Below, piece after piece: positions 1 to 11,549 of a stretch of DNA of 64,000 nt (positions are counted from its first letter, which is position 1; each line of letters begins with the position of its first letter). Location: NCBI GenBank assembly GCA_052401645.1, contig CP198939.1, forward strand, positions 248,001 to 312,000. The letters run 5' to 3'. The notes below the pieces were generated by a model. It saw only the letters and a program-made list of their open reading frames with translations, searched no databases and was not told the DNA's origin. The position numbers and the translations under genes are program-made. The stretch is from Arsenophonus sp052401645 (GTDB lineage: Bacteria; Pseudomonadota; Gammaproteobacteria; Enterobacterales; Enterobacteriaceae).

Positions 1-3000
1 AGCTTTGTGAATAAATAATTATTATTTAAATATTTTATTATAAATAATAATATCTATGATAATTAGTCAATAGAAATTATATGTTAAATCATAAAATAAA
101 ATAACTAGCAATTACCAGTAATTAATTAGATAAATTTAAAAAATTTATCTAATTAATCGTCATTTTTTTTAAAAAAATATATCTCAATATAATTAAACAA
201 ATTATTTTAATAATTTATTTTTAAAAAATTTTGATATAAAAGAAATTTATGTACAATTTAGTTAGTAGTATAAAGTTATATTGAAAAATATAATATAAGT
301 ATTATTAAATATAAGTTAAAAAAATTATTTAAATATAAGTTTTATTATAAAAGAAAATAATTATATGTAATAGAAATCTTCTTATATCACTTTTTGAAGT
401 TACATTAAAATATTATTAATTATTTTTATTTAATTTTCCTTTATACTAATATTTAATGCAATCATAAAAATAAATTCTTCTTTGTTTAGATTTACTTATA
501 ATCAAAAAAAACAAATAGTGAATTCGATAATTAATTTAAAAAAGATTAAGAATGGAATTTAAAATTATTTTATGAAGTAAAATAAGTAAAACTATAAATA
601 AATGATATGAATTATCATCTTTAGATGATTGTTTTAATATTCTAATTTTAACAGATAAGATTATATTATTTGCAATAAAATTATGAGAGAATTAATTAAA
701 GTTATTAATATTTATGAATATATTTGAAAATAATATAATTTTTATCTATCTTATATTTTTTATTCTTATATTCTATATTTTCTTTTCAAAAAAAAATTTT
801 GATAATTATTTTAAAGAATATTTTTAATATTAAATGATTATCAATTAAAATTTACTAAGATTTGTATATTTAAAATTATGTAATAATTTTACATAGAAAC
901 TTTTTCATACTTTAGGAGTAATTTAAAAAAAATAAAAATTGATATAAGCTATACTCCTCTTACGCATATAAGAGAAATTTTTTTATTAATTAAATTATTA
1001 AATTATTTTTTCTAAACTTTTTTATATAATGATCATCAACGGTATAAAAAAGTTAGTTGTAGATAATAGTTTATTTTGTTATATAAATATATCTTTAGTT
1101 ATATCAATATTTAATATTGAATCTTATCATATAAAAGTTATTTTTTATTCATGTTAATTTCATTATTTTAATAAATAAAAATTAATGATATCGATTAAAG
1201 TATATAATTTTTTATAAAATTATTATAAATATAATTTATTATTAATAATAATAAATTATATTTATATATAATAGATTATTTATCAAATGAGTATTTAAAT
1301 ACACTAACTTAATAATTATTATATCAATACAATAAATAAATTTTATAATATATCAGTTGAACTTTCTTTAATATTATTATGATTATAAAAGTTTATATAA
1401 AAAGTTATGAATTAACATTGTTTAAATTTATTTTATTTCATTTGCATCCTAACTAAATATTACGTAGATAATAAATTATATTTATTATTTTAATTCAGAT
1501 AAATTATTTTAACTTTTAAAAAGTTAAAATAATTAATATTTATATTAAATATTTTATTTATTTAAAAGTAATAATTATGTTTGCAATCCTTAATAATAGT
1601 AATAAATTAATGTATTGTAATTTATTTTATTTCAAATATTATTTTTCATTATTTATCAAAAATTATCATAGTTTTATCTTGTTAATATTAATTTTTATAT
1701 AAATAATCTCAATAGAAATAGTTTACTTAGTTTTGAATTTATTTTTTTTAATTCATTAAAATATTTAATTTATGTTTTGTTATACAAATGATCTTTAATT
1801 TATATTTTAGTACTGTGAAAAACTCTTCTTTATATTAATTTATTATTATTTTAACTATGCTTAATTTTAAACGATAGACTATCTGCTAAATTATTATTTT
1901 TTTTTTAATTATCTTTACATAGATATTTATAATATTGTTTAATTTTATATTTCATCTTACATAAAACATAAATTTTATATAAATAAAATTTATGTTTTAG
2001 AAATTTTATTATATTAATATAGTTATTAATATTTGTTAATATATTTTTAATTAAGTTTTTTATATTTTTTACTATTTATTTAAATTAAATATATTTTGTT
2101 TTTAGCTATTGAATTTTTATCCAAAAATAAAATAGAAAGTTTTATTATTAATTATATATATTGAGAAATTAGTATAATTATAAATTTTATTTAATTATAT
2201 TAAACTAATAAAATAAACTATTTATTAATATATAATATCATTATTATTGATGATTTTTGTATTAAATATTTTTTACTTAAATTAGTATTAAAGTTAAGAT
2301 ATTTAATAAATTATAAATGATAAAAATATAAATAATAGCTATGTTGTTTTATTTTAGTGTTATTAAACTATTTCTATTATTGATTTATATTTTTAATAAC
2401 ATATTTTTTTATTTTAAAATAAATAAGATATCCGTATATAATAGCAAAAATTTCTTTTTTTAAATATTTCTAATATTATTTAGTATATTAAGAATTAATT
2501 TAAATTAAAATAATCAAAATTATATTTTTTAAAAAAAATAATAATAATATTTATTATTAAATAAAAGTATCACATAAATTTATGTTATGTAAAAAATAGT
2601 AGTAACAATATTTTTTTGAAAAATATTATATAAAAATGATTATTAAATATAATATATAGATGAAAAATAATTTCATTAGTATTTATTCTATTTCTTATTC
2701 AATCATAATTTTTATATATAAATGATATAAAAATAAAGTTATTAAATTCATGCTAAATAAAACAATGTTAAATTAACTAAAAATATTTTTTGATTTACCT
2801 AATAATATTAAGGTTATTATCTTAATTTATTTTTATCCAATATTGTTTCTTAATTTATTTTATGAATTAAAAACTAAATCTATAAGTATACTTATAATAT
2901 TAAGTAAAAAATATTTTTTATATATATATTAATTTTACTGATTAACTGATATTTTAATTATAAATAAGATTAATAAGTTAATATTAGAAATATTGAAAAT

Positions 3001-4337
3001 TAATATAGATAGAGTTTCTTTTATATTTATTATGATATTTTTTTAAAAGACTGATATTATATTAGCATTGTAATGATTTAACAATTAAGTAGTTGATGAA
3101 TATTTACATTAGTATGTATAATGATATTAAAATTTAATATAATTATTATTAATAATAAATAATTACACAATATGTTGCTAATTAATCAAGTTATGTAATA
3201 AGTTAATATAAGATAAATGTTCTATACTACTATATTATCTCGATCGTTTATAATAAAAGTAATCAACTGCTTATTTTTTAATAAATATTATTTTTTAAAT
3301 TGAAATATAAATGTTTATAAATTTTATTTATAAAGGATTTTTATATTAAATAAAACTGATTTATAATTTTATCATATTAAAATATGAAGATCTTTATTGA
3401 AGAATAACTAAGTCAGCGTCAGAATTTAAAGATATTTAATTAAATAGTAATTAACCTAAAACAGAAAATTTCATACTGTTTTAGAATTAACATATTAGTT
3501 AAATTATATAGTTATTGATGATTTTTACTTATTAATTTTATAATATATAGTTATTTAAAATAAAAAAATCGAAATAGTAATAGAATTGATTGTGTTTATA
3601 TATAATATTTATATCTATTCAGACTAAATAATTTTTTTCTAGAATAATTATAAATAATTAAATAATTTATATCAAAATATGATTAACTTTATCAACAGTT
3701 TTTGAAAAACAAGAAATATATAAATAAAAAAAATATGAGATTCCAATTGGAAAATATATAAAAAATTGATATTATAAACAATTAAATATTTTAAAAAATG
3801 ATATAAATTATATCAATAAAATTATATATTTATTGAATTAATTATTTTTAATATGTTTTTATTTTAATTAATAAAAAATCGAATAATATCTTAAAACGGA
3901 GGTAATTAATTCCTATTTGTTATTAGGTAATTAAGATCTCAATCTTTATTTATAAAAATAAAAATTTCTATAAGATAAAATGAAATCAATAATTTCTATA
4001 AAATAAAAGTATTAATAAATATAATATGTTTTAAAATCAGTATTTATAATAAAAATCAATAATTAATTTTTATATTATTCATTGAAATTCTGAAATTTAA
4101 TTCAACTTATTTTCAAAGCTATTTTGATATTTTATTCAAAATATTTCTCGTTAGTTTTAAAAAAAATAGTTATTTGTTTAATAAATTATTTATTAGATAA
4201 AAAATATAAATAAGATTTTATAATTGAAGTACAAGTTTATTAACTTAATCTTAAATTAATTTACCATAAATTATGGTTATAAAAATTAAGCAAATATTAT
4301 TATAATTAATTTTAAATTTATGATAATCAATTTAACT
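1..4337. other. Gene-free AT-rich stretch upstream of miaA
   Basis: No open reading frame of gene-like length or composition is visible in any frame. The sequence is almost pure A/T with short poly-A/T runs and many stop codons in all frames. In E. coli the genes upstream of miaA are mutL, amiB, tsaE and nnr; I see no recognisable piece of any of them. One terminator-like hairpin stands out at 957-974 and is listed separately. The likely explanation is complete erosion of former genes, but this rests on position only. Confidence 0.7.
957..984 (+). terminator. Isolated terminator-like hairpin in the upstream desert
   Basis: CTCTTA (957-962) pairs perfectly with TAAGAG (969-974) around a six-base loop, and AAATTTTTTT follows. 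The shape is that of a weak intrinsic terminator, but no gene precedes it. It may be a relic of an eroded transcription unit or chance pairing in AT-rich DNA. Confidence 0.2.
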
Positions 4338-5279
4338 ATGAGTAAACAAATTTTTAAACATAAACCAAAAGCTATTTTTATAATGGGACCAACAGCATCA
4401 GGAAAAACAGTATTGGCAATAGCATTGCGTCAAAAATTACCAGTTGAAATAATTAGTGTAGATTCCGTTTTAATTTATCGCGGTATGGATATAGGAACAT
4501 CAAAACCAACACTAGAAGAACAACAGATTGCTCCACATCGATTGATTGATATCTTCGATCCTTTACAATCTTATTCTGTAGCAAATTTTCGACGTGATGC
4601 TTTATTCGAAATGGAAAAAATCGTTATATCAGGACGTATTCCTTTACTTGTTGGGGGGACTATGCTTTATTTCAAAGCATTGTTAAATGGATTATCACCT
4701 TTACCACCATCAAATATAATAATTCGAGCAGAAATTGAAATGCAAGCAAAACAATTTGGTTGGGGTAATATTCATAAACGTTTACGAGATATTGATCCTA
4801 TATCAGCATCTAGAATACATCCTAATGATTCACAACGATTATCTCGTGCTTTGGAGGTTTTCTTAATTTCAGGAAACAGTCTAACTGAATTAAATAAAAT
4901 CATAGAAGTAAAATTACCTTATAATCTTTTACAATTTTTTATTTTACCGAAAAATCGTAAAATTCTACATCAACGTATAAAGATACGTTTTCTTCGAATA
5001 TTGAACATGGGTTTTGAAGATGAAGTTAGAACTCTTTACGTTAGGGGTGATCTACATAAAGATCTGCCTTCTATTCGTTCTATCGGTTATCGTCAAATGT
5101 GGTCATATTTATCCGATGAAATCACTTACAATGAAATGGTTTATCGTAGTATATGTGTAACTCGTCAATTAGCTAAGCGACAGATTACATGGTTGAGAAA
5201 ATGGGAAAACGCACATAGACTCGATAGCGATGATATTAATGGAGCCGTTAACATAATATTGAATATCATTGGTACATAA
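4338..5279 (+). CDS. miaA: tRNA dimethylallyltransferase MiaA
   Basis: Transfers a dimethylallyl group to N6 of A37 in tRNAs that read UNN codons, the first step towards ms2i6A. The 313-residue protein matches the usual length (E. coli 316). Visible motifs are the P-loop GPTASGKT (17-24), the VDS segment with the general-base aspartate D42, DIGT (51-54), and VGGTMLYFKAL from 105. The C-terminal block SIRSIGYRQMWSYL and the RQITWLR segment are also conserved. I chose the ATG at 4338 because MSKQIF lines up with the family N-terminus; an in-frame ATG at 4320 would add six residues. Neither has a clear ribosome binding site. hfq follows after 108 bases, as in E. coli, where the two are co-transcribed. 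Its upstream neighbour mutL is not visible. Confidence 0.95.
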   Translation: MSKQIFKHKPKAIFIMGPTASGKTVLAIALRQKLPVEIISVDSVLIYRGMDIGTSKPTLEEQQIAPHRLIDIFDPLQSYSVANFRRDALFEMEKIVISGRIPLLVGGTMLYFKALLNGLSPLPPSNIIIRAEIEMQAKQFGWGNIHKRLRDIDPISASRIHPNDSQRLSRALEVFLISGNSLTELNKIIEVKLPYNLLQFFILPKNRKILHQRIKIRFLRILNMGFEDEVRTLYVRGDLHKDLPSIRSIGYRQMWSYLSDEITYNEMVYRSICVTRQLAKRQITWLRKWENAHRLDSDDINGAVNIILNIIGT

Positions 5280-5387
5280 GTTTATTATTTGTATGTAAAT
5301 AGTTATAAAAACTTAATTTTTTAGCAATTATTCTTTTGAACTATAAAGGTTTACTAGTTAAAAACAATAAAACAAGGAAAATAAAGG

Positions 5388-5684
5388 ATGGCTAAAGGGC
5401 AATCTTTGCAAGATCCGTTTCTAAACGCGTTACGTCGTGAAAAAGTTTCGGTTTACATTTATTTAGTCAATGGTATTAAATTACAAGGTTATATTGAATC
5501 ATTTGATCAATTTGTTATTCTTCTGAAGAACACAGTAAACCAAATGGTATATAAGCATGCTATTTCTACTGTAGTACCTTCTCGCCATGTATCTCATCAT
5601 AGTAATCAAGTTGGTAACATGTGTCTAGGTAATTACAATATAGGTAATGCTGTCATTACACAAAATAATGATACAACTAAATAA
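5388..5684 (+). CDS. hfq: RNA-binding protein Hfq
   Basis: Hexameric Sm-like RNA chaperone that pairs small RNAs with mRNAs. The 98-residue protein keeps the full Sm core: Q8 and D9 and the YKH motif (55-57) of the proximal face, and the rim arginines R16 and R17 (the third rim arginine is K19 here). The flexible tail after residue 68 differs from E. coli and is slightly shorter. AAGGA at 5374-5378 lies nine bases before the ATG, so the start is secure. The E. coli downstream partner hflX is absent, and an AT-rich terminator-like hairpin starts 16 bases after the stop, so hfq probably ends its transcript here. Keeping Hfq in such a reduced genome suggests some post-transcriptional regulation survives. 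Confidence 0.97.
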   Translation: MAKGQSLQDPFLNALRREKVSVYIYLVNGIKLQGYIESFDQFVILLKNTVNQMVYKHAISTVVPSRHVSHHSNQVGNMCLGNYNIGNAVITQNNDTTK

Positions 5685-5700
5685 TTAAGTTGATAATATG

Positions 5701-5745
5701 AGTGAAAATATAGATAAAACTTTATTTATTTATATTTCACTTTTT
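5701..5745 (+). terminator. Probable terminator after hfq
   Basis: A long AT-rich hairpin begins 16 bases past the hfq stop: AGTGAAAATATAGATAAA (5701-5718) pairs with the segment ending TATATTTCACT near 5741, apart from one bulged A and one G-T pair, and TTTT follows. It replaces the read-through into hflX seen in E. coli. No transcript data are available. Confidence 0.55.
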
Positions 5746-7068
5746 ATTTGTATTTTTTAACTAAAATGATTATTTTTTTATTTTATATGGATATAAGATA
5801 TAGAATTTAAATATTTTTATGAATATTTTCTTTAATAAAGAAGTATGCAGAATATTATTAAATTTTTGGTTATTTTTTTAACATCAAAAATTAATATCGA
5901 TAATAAAATATAATTATAAATTATATATGTTAGAATATTTTATTGATGATAATAACTAAAAGAAAGAAAAATATTAAAATTAATAATAATCTTCTTTTCA
6001 TTAATCAATACTTGAATTTTTAAAAAAATCTTTAGTAATTATAGAAGAGTGATATCAAGTTTTATTAATCGTATATAACTAATTTTATGTGTATTTATAC
6101 AATTTCATAATATAATTTACAGTTAAATATAAAACTTTATTATATTATTTTATTAATATAAATCTTCATTTAATAAATAACTAGATTTATTTTCAAAATA
6201 TAGAAAAAATCTAACTTGAATGTTGATATAATAAAACTTTAATTTAAAGGAATCATCAATTTATCTTAGTTAAATTAAAATAAACTATCTTTTTAATTGT
6301 TAAATCTTAAAAATCAAAAAAATAGTATAGAAATTAAAGACAAAAATAAAAATAAAGTCCATTATTCTACAATATTATATTAATAAGTTAGACTTAATTT
6401 AGGCAAACCTGGTTTTTAATTAATTAATAAAGTTAGAAGTGTATTCATAAGATAAATTATTTGATAGGATAAATATTAAAGCATAAAATATTTATATAGG
6501 TAATATTGAAATAATAATATTGATTAATATTATGTAGATTTTATTAGTTATTTCTTCTTATCATCTTATTTTTATATTTAAACTAATTTTATAAAAATAT
6601 TTTAAGGTAATTTATTGTTAGATGGTTATTTATCTGTTGAATAACGATGTTAAAAACATTTATTGATAAGAATAAGAGTTTTTTAGTAAAAATTAAGATT
6701 AATGAATTTTGGTTTGTACTTATACTATTGATTTTAAGATTAAATAAATTTATCGTTTATTCATTATGATTAGAATAATATTTTTGTTTTTAGATATTAG
6801 CTTAAATATGTTAATAATCAATGATTAATATATTTTATTGTTATTTATTAAATATGATAAAAATATCTTTATTGAAAGATTAAATACTATGCATTATATT
6901 TAACAATATAAAATAGATCTAGTTTTTCTTAATTAATTCTATTTATTTAAGGTAATTGAATATAAAGAAATAAATCTATCTATTTTGAATATCAACAAAT
7001 TTATAATTAAAAAAACAATTTTTATTTAATTATATTGTTATATAAATAGATTAAAATCTATATAATAA
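5746..7068. other. Gene-free stretch where hflX is expected
   Basis: In E. coli the ribosome-splitting GTPase gene hflX (about 1.3 kb) lies between hfq and hflK. The gap here has almost that length but contains no reading frame and no GTPase motif I can see. A short GC-richer patch, AGGCAAACCTGGTTTTT near 6401-6417, stands out but cannot be assigned. Confidence 0.6.
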
Positions 7069-7096
7069 ATTAAGAGTTAATATTTTTGCTCTTAAT
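7069..7096 (+). promoter_or_regulatory. Hairpin in the hflK leader
   Basis: ATTAAGAG (7069-7076) pairs perfectly with CTCTTAAT (7089-7096) over a 12-base loop, 35 bases before the hflK start. It could be a remnant terminator of the lost upstream gene or a leader structure of hflKC; the sequence does not decide. Confidence 0.3.
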
Positions 7097-7131
7097 CTTT
7101 TAAAATAAATCATAACTAATGGAGTTATAAC

Positions 7132-8352
7132 ATGGCGTGGAATCAGCCAAGTAATAACGGACAGGATCAAGACCCGTGGGGAAATAAAAATAGTAGTAAT
7201 TCAAATAGTAATAAAAATAATCTAAAAAAAAGATCAGTTAATTTTGATGATTTGTTCTTTAAATTAAGTCAAAAACTTAATGATTTAGGAGGAAAAAGTA
7301 ATAAAGTTGGAGGTACTTCTGGTAATAAAAGTACTATAAATATAACTGGACGCTTTATTGCATTTACTACTGCAGCTATTATTATTTTTTGGACTGCAAG
7401 TGGTTTTTATACAATAAAGGAAAGTGATCGCGGTGTTGTTTTCTTTTTTGGTAAATATAGTCACATTGTTGAACCTGGTTTAAATTGGAAACTCAATTTT
7501 ATTGAAAAAGTAATTCCAGTTAATATTGAAACTATACGCGAACAAGCTACCAATGGTATGATGTTAACTTCTGATGAAAATGTTATTCAAGTAGAAATGA
7601 ACGTTCAGTATCGAGTAACAGATCCAGCTCAATATTTATTTAATGTAACTAATCCTGATAATAGTTTACATCAAGCAATAGATAGCGCAGTACGTGGAAT
7701 TATTGGTCAATCAGCAATGGAACAAGTATTGACTACAAAACGCGCTTTTATACGTGATGAGACACAAAAAGAATTAGAGAATACGATAAAACCTTATAAT
7801 ATGGGTCTAACAATATTAGATGTTAACTTTCAAACTGCTAGACCACCTGAAGCAGTTAAAATTGCATTTGATGATGTTATTGCAGCACGAGAAGAAGAAC
7901 AAAAAACTATTCGTGAAGCTCAAGCTTATCGCAATGAAGTTTTGCCATTAGCAAAAGGTAATGCGCAGAAATTAATTGAAGAAGCGACAGCTTATAAGTC
8001 AAGTATTGTTTTTAAGGCCGAAGGTGAAGTTGCTAGTTTTAATAAAATATTACCGGAATATCTAGTTGCTCCTCAGATCACTCTTGAGCGTTTATACATT
8101 GAAATGATGGAGCGAGTACTAAGTAATACGCGTAAAATTATTATTAATGATAAGAATAATAGTGTCTTAATTTTATCATTAGAACAAATTTTACGTAATA
8201 AAATTACTGATAAAAAAAATAATGTGAATAAAATAGCGCAGCCAAAAATCTTTCAACAACAGAATATTTCTAATGAACCATCATACTTATATAAATACGG
8301 TGTTAAAGACAATGCTAGGAGCAATAATCCTGGTCGCATAGGGAGACAATAA
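7132..8352 (+). CDS. hflK: FtsH-associated membrane protein HflK
   Basis: SPFH-family inner-membrane protein that forms a large complex with HflC and modulates the FtsH protease. The 406-residue protein (E. coli 419) has the conserved start MAWNQPSNNGQDQDPWG, a low-complexity Asn/Ser/Lys-rich cytoplasmic segment to about residue 70, one membrane helix (about 75-94), and then the SPFH domain from about 96 with VVFFFGKYSHIVEPGLNWK. The E. coli segment is glycine-rich; here many of those residues are Asn, Lys and Ser, as AT bias predicts. ATGGAG at 7120-7125 serves as binding site. hflC starts three bases after the stop, so the two are translationally linked. The partner ftsH lies about 31 kb away in the same window. 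Confidence 0.96.
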   Translation: MAWNQPSNNGQDQDPWGNKNSSNSNSNKNNLKKRSVNFDDLFFKLSQKLNDLGGKSNKVGGTSGNKSTINITGRFIAFTTAAIIIFWTASGFYTIKESDRGVVFFFGKYSHIVEPGLNWKLNFIEKVIPVNIETIREQATNGMMLTSDENVIQVEMNVQYRVTDPAQYLFNVTNPDNSLHQAIDSAVRGIIGQSAMEQVLTTKRAFIRDETQKELENTIKPYNMGLTILDVNFQTARPPEAVKIAFDDVIAAREEEQKTIREAQAYRNEVLPLAKGNAQKLIEEATAYKSSIVFKAEGEVASFNKILPEYLVAPQITLERLYIEMMERVLSNTRKIIINDKNNSVLILSLEQILRNKITDKKNNVNKIAQPKIFQQQNISNEPSYLYKYGVKDNARSNNPGRIGRQ

Positions 8353-8355
8353 GTC

Positions 8356-9366
8356 ATGCGTCAATCATTAATTGTTATTATTATTGCCTTATTAGTTGCG
8401 TTCTATATGTCAATTTTTACGGTTCAAGAAACGGAAAGAGGTATTATTCTAAGATTTGGTAAGGTTATGCGTGATAACAAAAATAAAACTATTATTTATC
8501 AACCAGGTCTCCATATTAAAATACCATTTATTGAAATTGTAAAAATGTTAGATGCGCGTATTCAGACATTAGATATTCAGGCAGATCGCTATCTTACTAG
8601 AGAAAATAAAGATTTAATGGTTGATTCTTATCTAAAATGGAGAATTATTAATTTTAGTCGTTATTATGTTGCAACTGGAGGAGGTAATACTTATCAAGCT
8701 GAAACTTTATTAAAACGTAAATTTAGTGATAGGCTTCGTTCAGAATTCGGGCGATTAAACGTGAAAGATATCATTACAGATTCTAGAGGTAGATTAACTG
8801 TTGATGTACGAGATGCTCTTAATAATGGTTCGATATCAGAACTTGAAATAATAAAAGATAATGATCAAAACAATATTTTTAGTTTACCACGTTTTAATAA
8901 AAATACCAAAGATAATTCGCCAGTTGTTGTTAATGCAAATAGTATGCTTGCATTAGGGATTGAAGTTGTTGATGTTCGTATTAAGCGTATTGAATTACCA
9001 AGTGAAGTTTCGGAAGCAATATATCAGCGTATGCGTGCTGAACGAGAGGCTGTAGCGCGTCAACATAGATCACAAGGTCAAGAAGAAGCAATGAAGATTC
9101 GTGCTGTCGCAGATAAAACTGTAACAGAAACATTGGCAGAAGCTGATCGTACTGCACTTAGATTACATGGTGAGGGAGATGCAATCGCAAGCAAACTATT
9201 TGCTGATGTATTTAATCAAGACCCTGATTTCTATGCTTTTATTCGTAGTTTACGTGCATATGAAAAGAGTTTTAGTAAAGATGGTGAAGATGTAATGGTA
9301 TTAAGTCCAGATATGGAATTTTTCCGTTATATGAGAGCACCAACTAAGAAAAAAATAATAAAGTAA
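8356..9366 (+). CDS. hflC: FtsH-associated membrane protein HflC
   Basis: Second SPFH subunit of the HflKC complex that surrounds FtsH and tunes degradation of membrane proteins. It has 336 residues (E. coli 334), an N-terminal membrane helix (about 4-20), and the SPFH domain beginning VQETERGIILRFGKV. The conserved C-terminal coiled segment (ERQHRSQG-like, here EAVARQHRSQGQEEAMKIRA) and the DPDFYAFIRSLRAYEKSF block are intact. It lies three bases after hflK in a two-gene operon that ends at a strong intrinsic terminator (9413-9434). No truncation or missing key segment is visible. Confidence 0.96.
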   Translation: MRQSLIVIIIALLVAFYMSIFTVQETERGIILRFGKVMRDNKNKTIIYQPGLHIKIPFIEIVKMLDARIQTLDIQADRYLTRENKDLMVDSYLKWRIINFSRYYVATGGGNTYQAETLLKRKFSDRLRSEFGRLNVKDIITDSRGRLTVDVRDALNNGSISELEIIKDNDQNNIFSLPRFNKNTKDNSPVVVNANSMLALGIEVVDVRIKRIELPSEVSEAIYQRMRAEREAVARQHRSQGQEEAMKIRAVADKTVTETLAEADRTALRLHGEGDAIASKLFADVFNQDPDFYAFIRSLRAYEKSFSKDGEDVMVLSPDMEFFRYMRAPTKKKIIK

Positions 9367-9412
9367 AAATATTAAAATATAAAATACAATGAGTTGTTAA
9401 ATAACTATAGAT

Positions 9413-9436
9413 AAGCCCGCATTGAGCGGGCTTTAA
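9413..9436 (+). terminator. Intrinsic terminator after hflC
   Basis: AAGCCCGC (9413-9420) and GCGGGCTT (9426-9433, running on to 9434) form a perfect GC-rich stem with loop ATTGA. This is one of only a few GC-rich elements outside genes in the window, which argues that it is under selection. It separates the hflKC operon from purA. The tail after the stem is short (TAA), so it may act in both directions or only moderately well. Confidence 0.8.
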
Positions 9437-9535
9437 TGTGTTAAAATTATCGTAAAAATATTATTTTTATAAAATTGCTGATAGTTAAATTATTGAAATA
9501 TCAAATTTTTCTTAAGAAATCGAGTGAATTTTTAA

Positions 9536-10834
9536 ATGGGTAAAAATATTGTAGTATTAGGTACTCAATGGGGTGATGAAGGTAAGGGTAAAATAGTTGA
9601 TTTACTAACTGATCGTGTTGAATATGTTGTTCGCTATCAAGGTGGACATAATGCTGGTCATACTCTTGTTGTAAATGGTGAGAAAACTGTTCTTCATATT
9701 ATTCCATCAGGAATTCTACGTAAAAATGTAGTAAGTATCATCGCTAATGGTGTAGTATTAGCACCTGATGCATTAATAGATGAAATAAAAAAATTAGAAG
9801 CACGAGGCGTTCCAGTACGTGAACGTCTTAAAATTTCGGCATCATGTTCATTAATTTTACCATATCATACTGCTTTAGATAATGCGCGCGAAAAAGCGAG
9901 AGGTTCAAAAGCAATAGGAACAACTGGCCGAGGTATTGGCCCAGCTTATGAAGATAAAGTTGCTCGTCGTGGATTACGTGTTTGTGATATTTTTAATAAA
10001 AAAATATTTCCTATCAAACTTGAAGAGATTGTTGATTATCATAACTTTCAATTAGTGAATTATTATAAAGTACATGCTATTAATTATAAAAAAATATTAG
10101 ATGATATAATGGCTTTTTCAGACACATTAAAATCAATGACTATTGATGTCGCTGATTTATTATATAAAGCTGATAAAAAAGGTGCACTAGTGATGTATGA
10201 AGGAGCTCAAGGAGCATTATTAGATATTGATCATGGTACTTATCCTTATGTAACTTCATCAAACACCACAGCTGGTAGTGTTGCTACTGGTTCTGGTTTA
10301 GGTCCTCGCTATATAGATTATGTTTTAGGAATATTAAAATCTTATTCGACTCGTGTTGGAGGTGGTCCTTTTCCTACAGAGTTATCAGATAAAACAGGTG
10401 AATATCTTCTTCAAAGGGGAAAAGAATTTGGTACAACAACAGGTCGTTGTCGTCGCGCTGGTTGGTTAGACATTGTTGCAATTAATCGAGCAGTTCAAAT
10501 TAATTCTCTTTCTGGCTTCTGTTTAACTAAATTAGATGTTTTAGACGGTTTGCATGAAGTGAAACTTTGCGTTGCTTATCGAAAATCAGATGGTACTGAA
10601 TTAACAATAACACCATTATCTACAGAAGAATGGGATGATTTAGAACCTATATATGAAATACTACCAGGTTGGAGTGAAAATACTTTTGGTATAAAGGAAT
10701 ATAATAAATTACCTAAAACAGCAATTGATTACATAAAAAGGATTGAGGAATTAACTGGAATCTCGATAGATATCATCTCTACTGGACCTGATCGAACTGA
10801 AACTGTGATGTTATCAGATCCTTTTGATTCATAA
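9536..10834 (+). CDS. purA: Adenylosuccinate synthetase
   Basis: Joins IMP and aspartate at the cost of GTP, the first committed step from IMP to AMP. The 432-residue length equals that of E. coli. Visible are the P-loop and catalytic region GTQWGDEGKGK (9-19) with D14, the GGHNAGHT segment with catalytic H42, the switch loop SKAIGTTGRGIGPAYEDK, and the aspartate-binding loop TTGRCRR (301-307). In that loop residue 305 is Cys where E. coli has Arg; the flanking arginines remain, and this position varies between bacteria, so activity is likely. The E. coli neighbour nsrR is missing downstream. In a reduced genome purA alone lets the cell make AMP from supplied hypoxanthine or IMP. Confidence 0.97.
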   Translation: MGKNIVVLGTQWGDEGKGKIVDLLTDRVEYVVRYQGGHNAGHTLVVNGEKTVLHIIPSGILRKNVVSIIANGVVLAPDALIDEIKKLEARGVPVRERLKISASCSLILPYHTALDNAREKARGSKAIGTTGRGIGPAYEDKVARRGLRVCDIFNKKIFPIKLEEIVDYHNFQLVNYYKVHAINYKKILDDIMAFSDTLKSMTIDVADLLYKADKKGALVMYEGAQGALLDIDHGTYPYVTSSNTTAGSVATGSGLGPRYIDYVLGILKSYSTRVGGGPFPTELSDKTGEYLLQRGKEFGTTTGRCRRAGWLDIVAINRAVQINSLSGFCLTKLDVLDGLHEVKLCVAYRKSDGTELTITPLSTEEWDDLEPIYEILPGWSENTFGIKEYNKLPKTAIDYIKRIEELTGISIDIISTGPDRTETVMLSDPFDS

Positions 10835-11537
10835 TTTTATTTCAAATAAAAAATTTTAATGATTTTAATAATTAATATTAATGTATTATTTGCGCATCTA
10901 ATAATTAATATTAGCTAATTTACTATTTAAGTTTGTTTAAAACAAAAATAATTTTAGTTAAAATATATAAATAAATAAATTAATTAAAGATATACTTTTA
11001 TTTTTTTTATAATTAAATAAAAGTTAATGTTTAATTAATTTTATTGAATTACTACTTAAGAATATTAATCTTTTATAGTTTCTATTAATTAAGATAGATA
11101 ATAATTAATATTACAGAAATCACTAATATTTAAAATATTTTATCTAAAATATACTAAATATTATTAATAAATTAAGTTTAATTTAATTTATTATTGTGAT
11201 TATGAATGATAAAAAAATTTTTTTGTATTTAGTTATGGGATCTTAGTAATAAAAGAAAATTAATAAATCTATATGTAGATAAAGACTGTTCAAATCATAT
11301 AAGTCTATATGGTATTTATAAATTATTATAATGATTATTGCTGTATTATTTTTTCTTATCGTTAAAGTAGATATTAAATTAAGAAATTTATTATTTTAAA
11401 TAAAATTATATAAATACACATTGATTGATATAGCAAAAAAAACAAGAATAAACTTTTTAAATTGCTTTTAAAGAAACAGTAGACTCAGTCTATCTATCTT
11501 CAGTATATTAATCGATGCTTATAAGCTTAGGATAATG
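10835..11537. other. Gene-free stretch where nsrR is expected
   Basis: E. coli has the nitric-oxide-sensing repressor gene nsrR between purA and rnr. Here roughly 700 bases carry no reading frame and no recognisable winged-helix segment. No GC-rich terminator follows purA. I see nothing else in the stretch. Confidence 0.6.
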
Positions 11538-11549
11538 GGAGATATGGTG

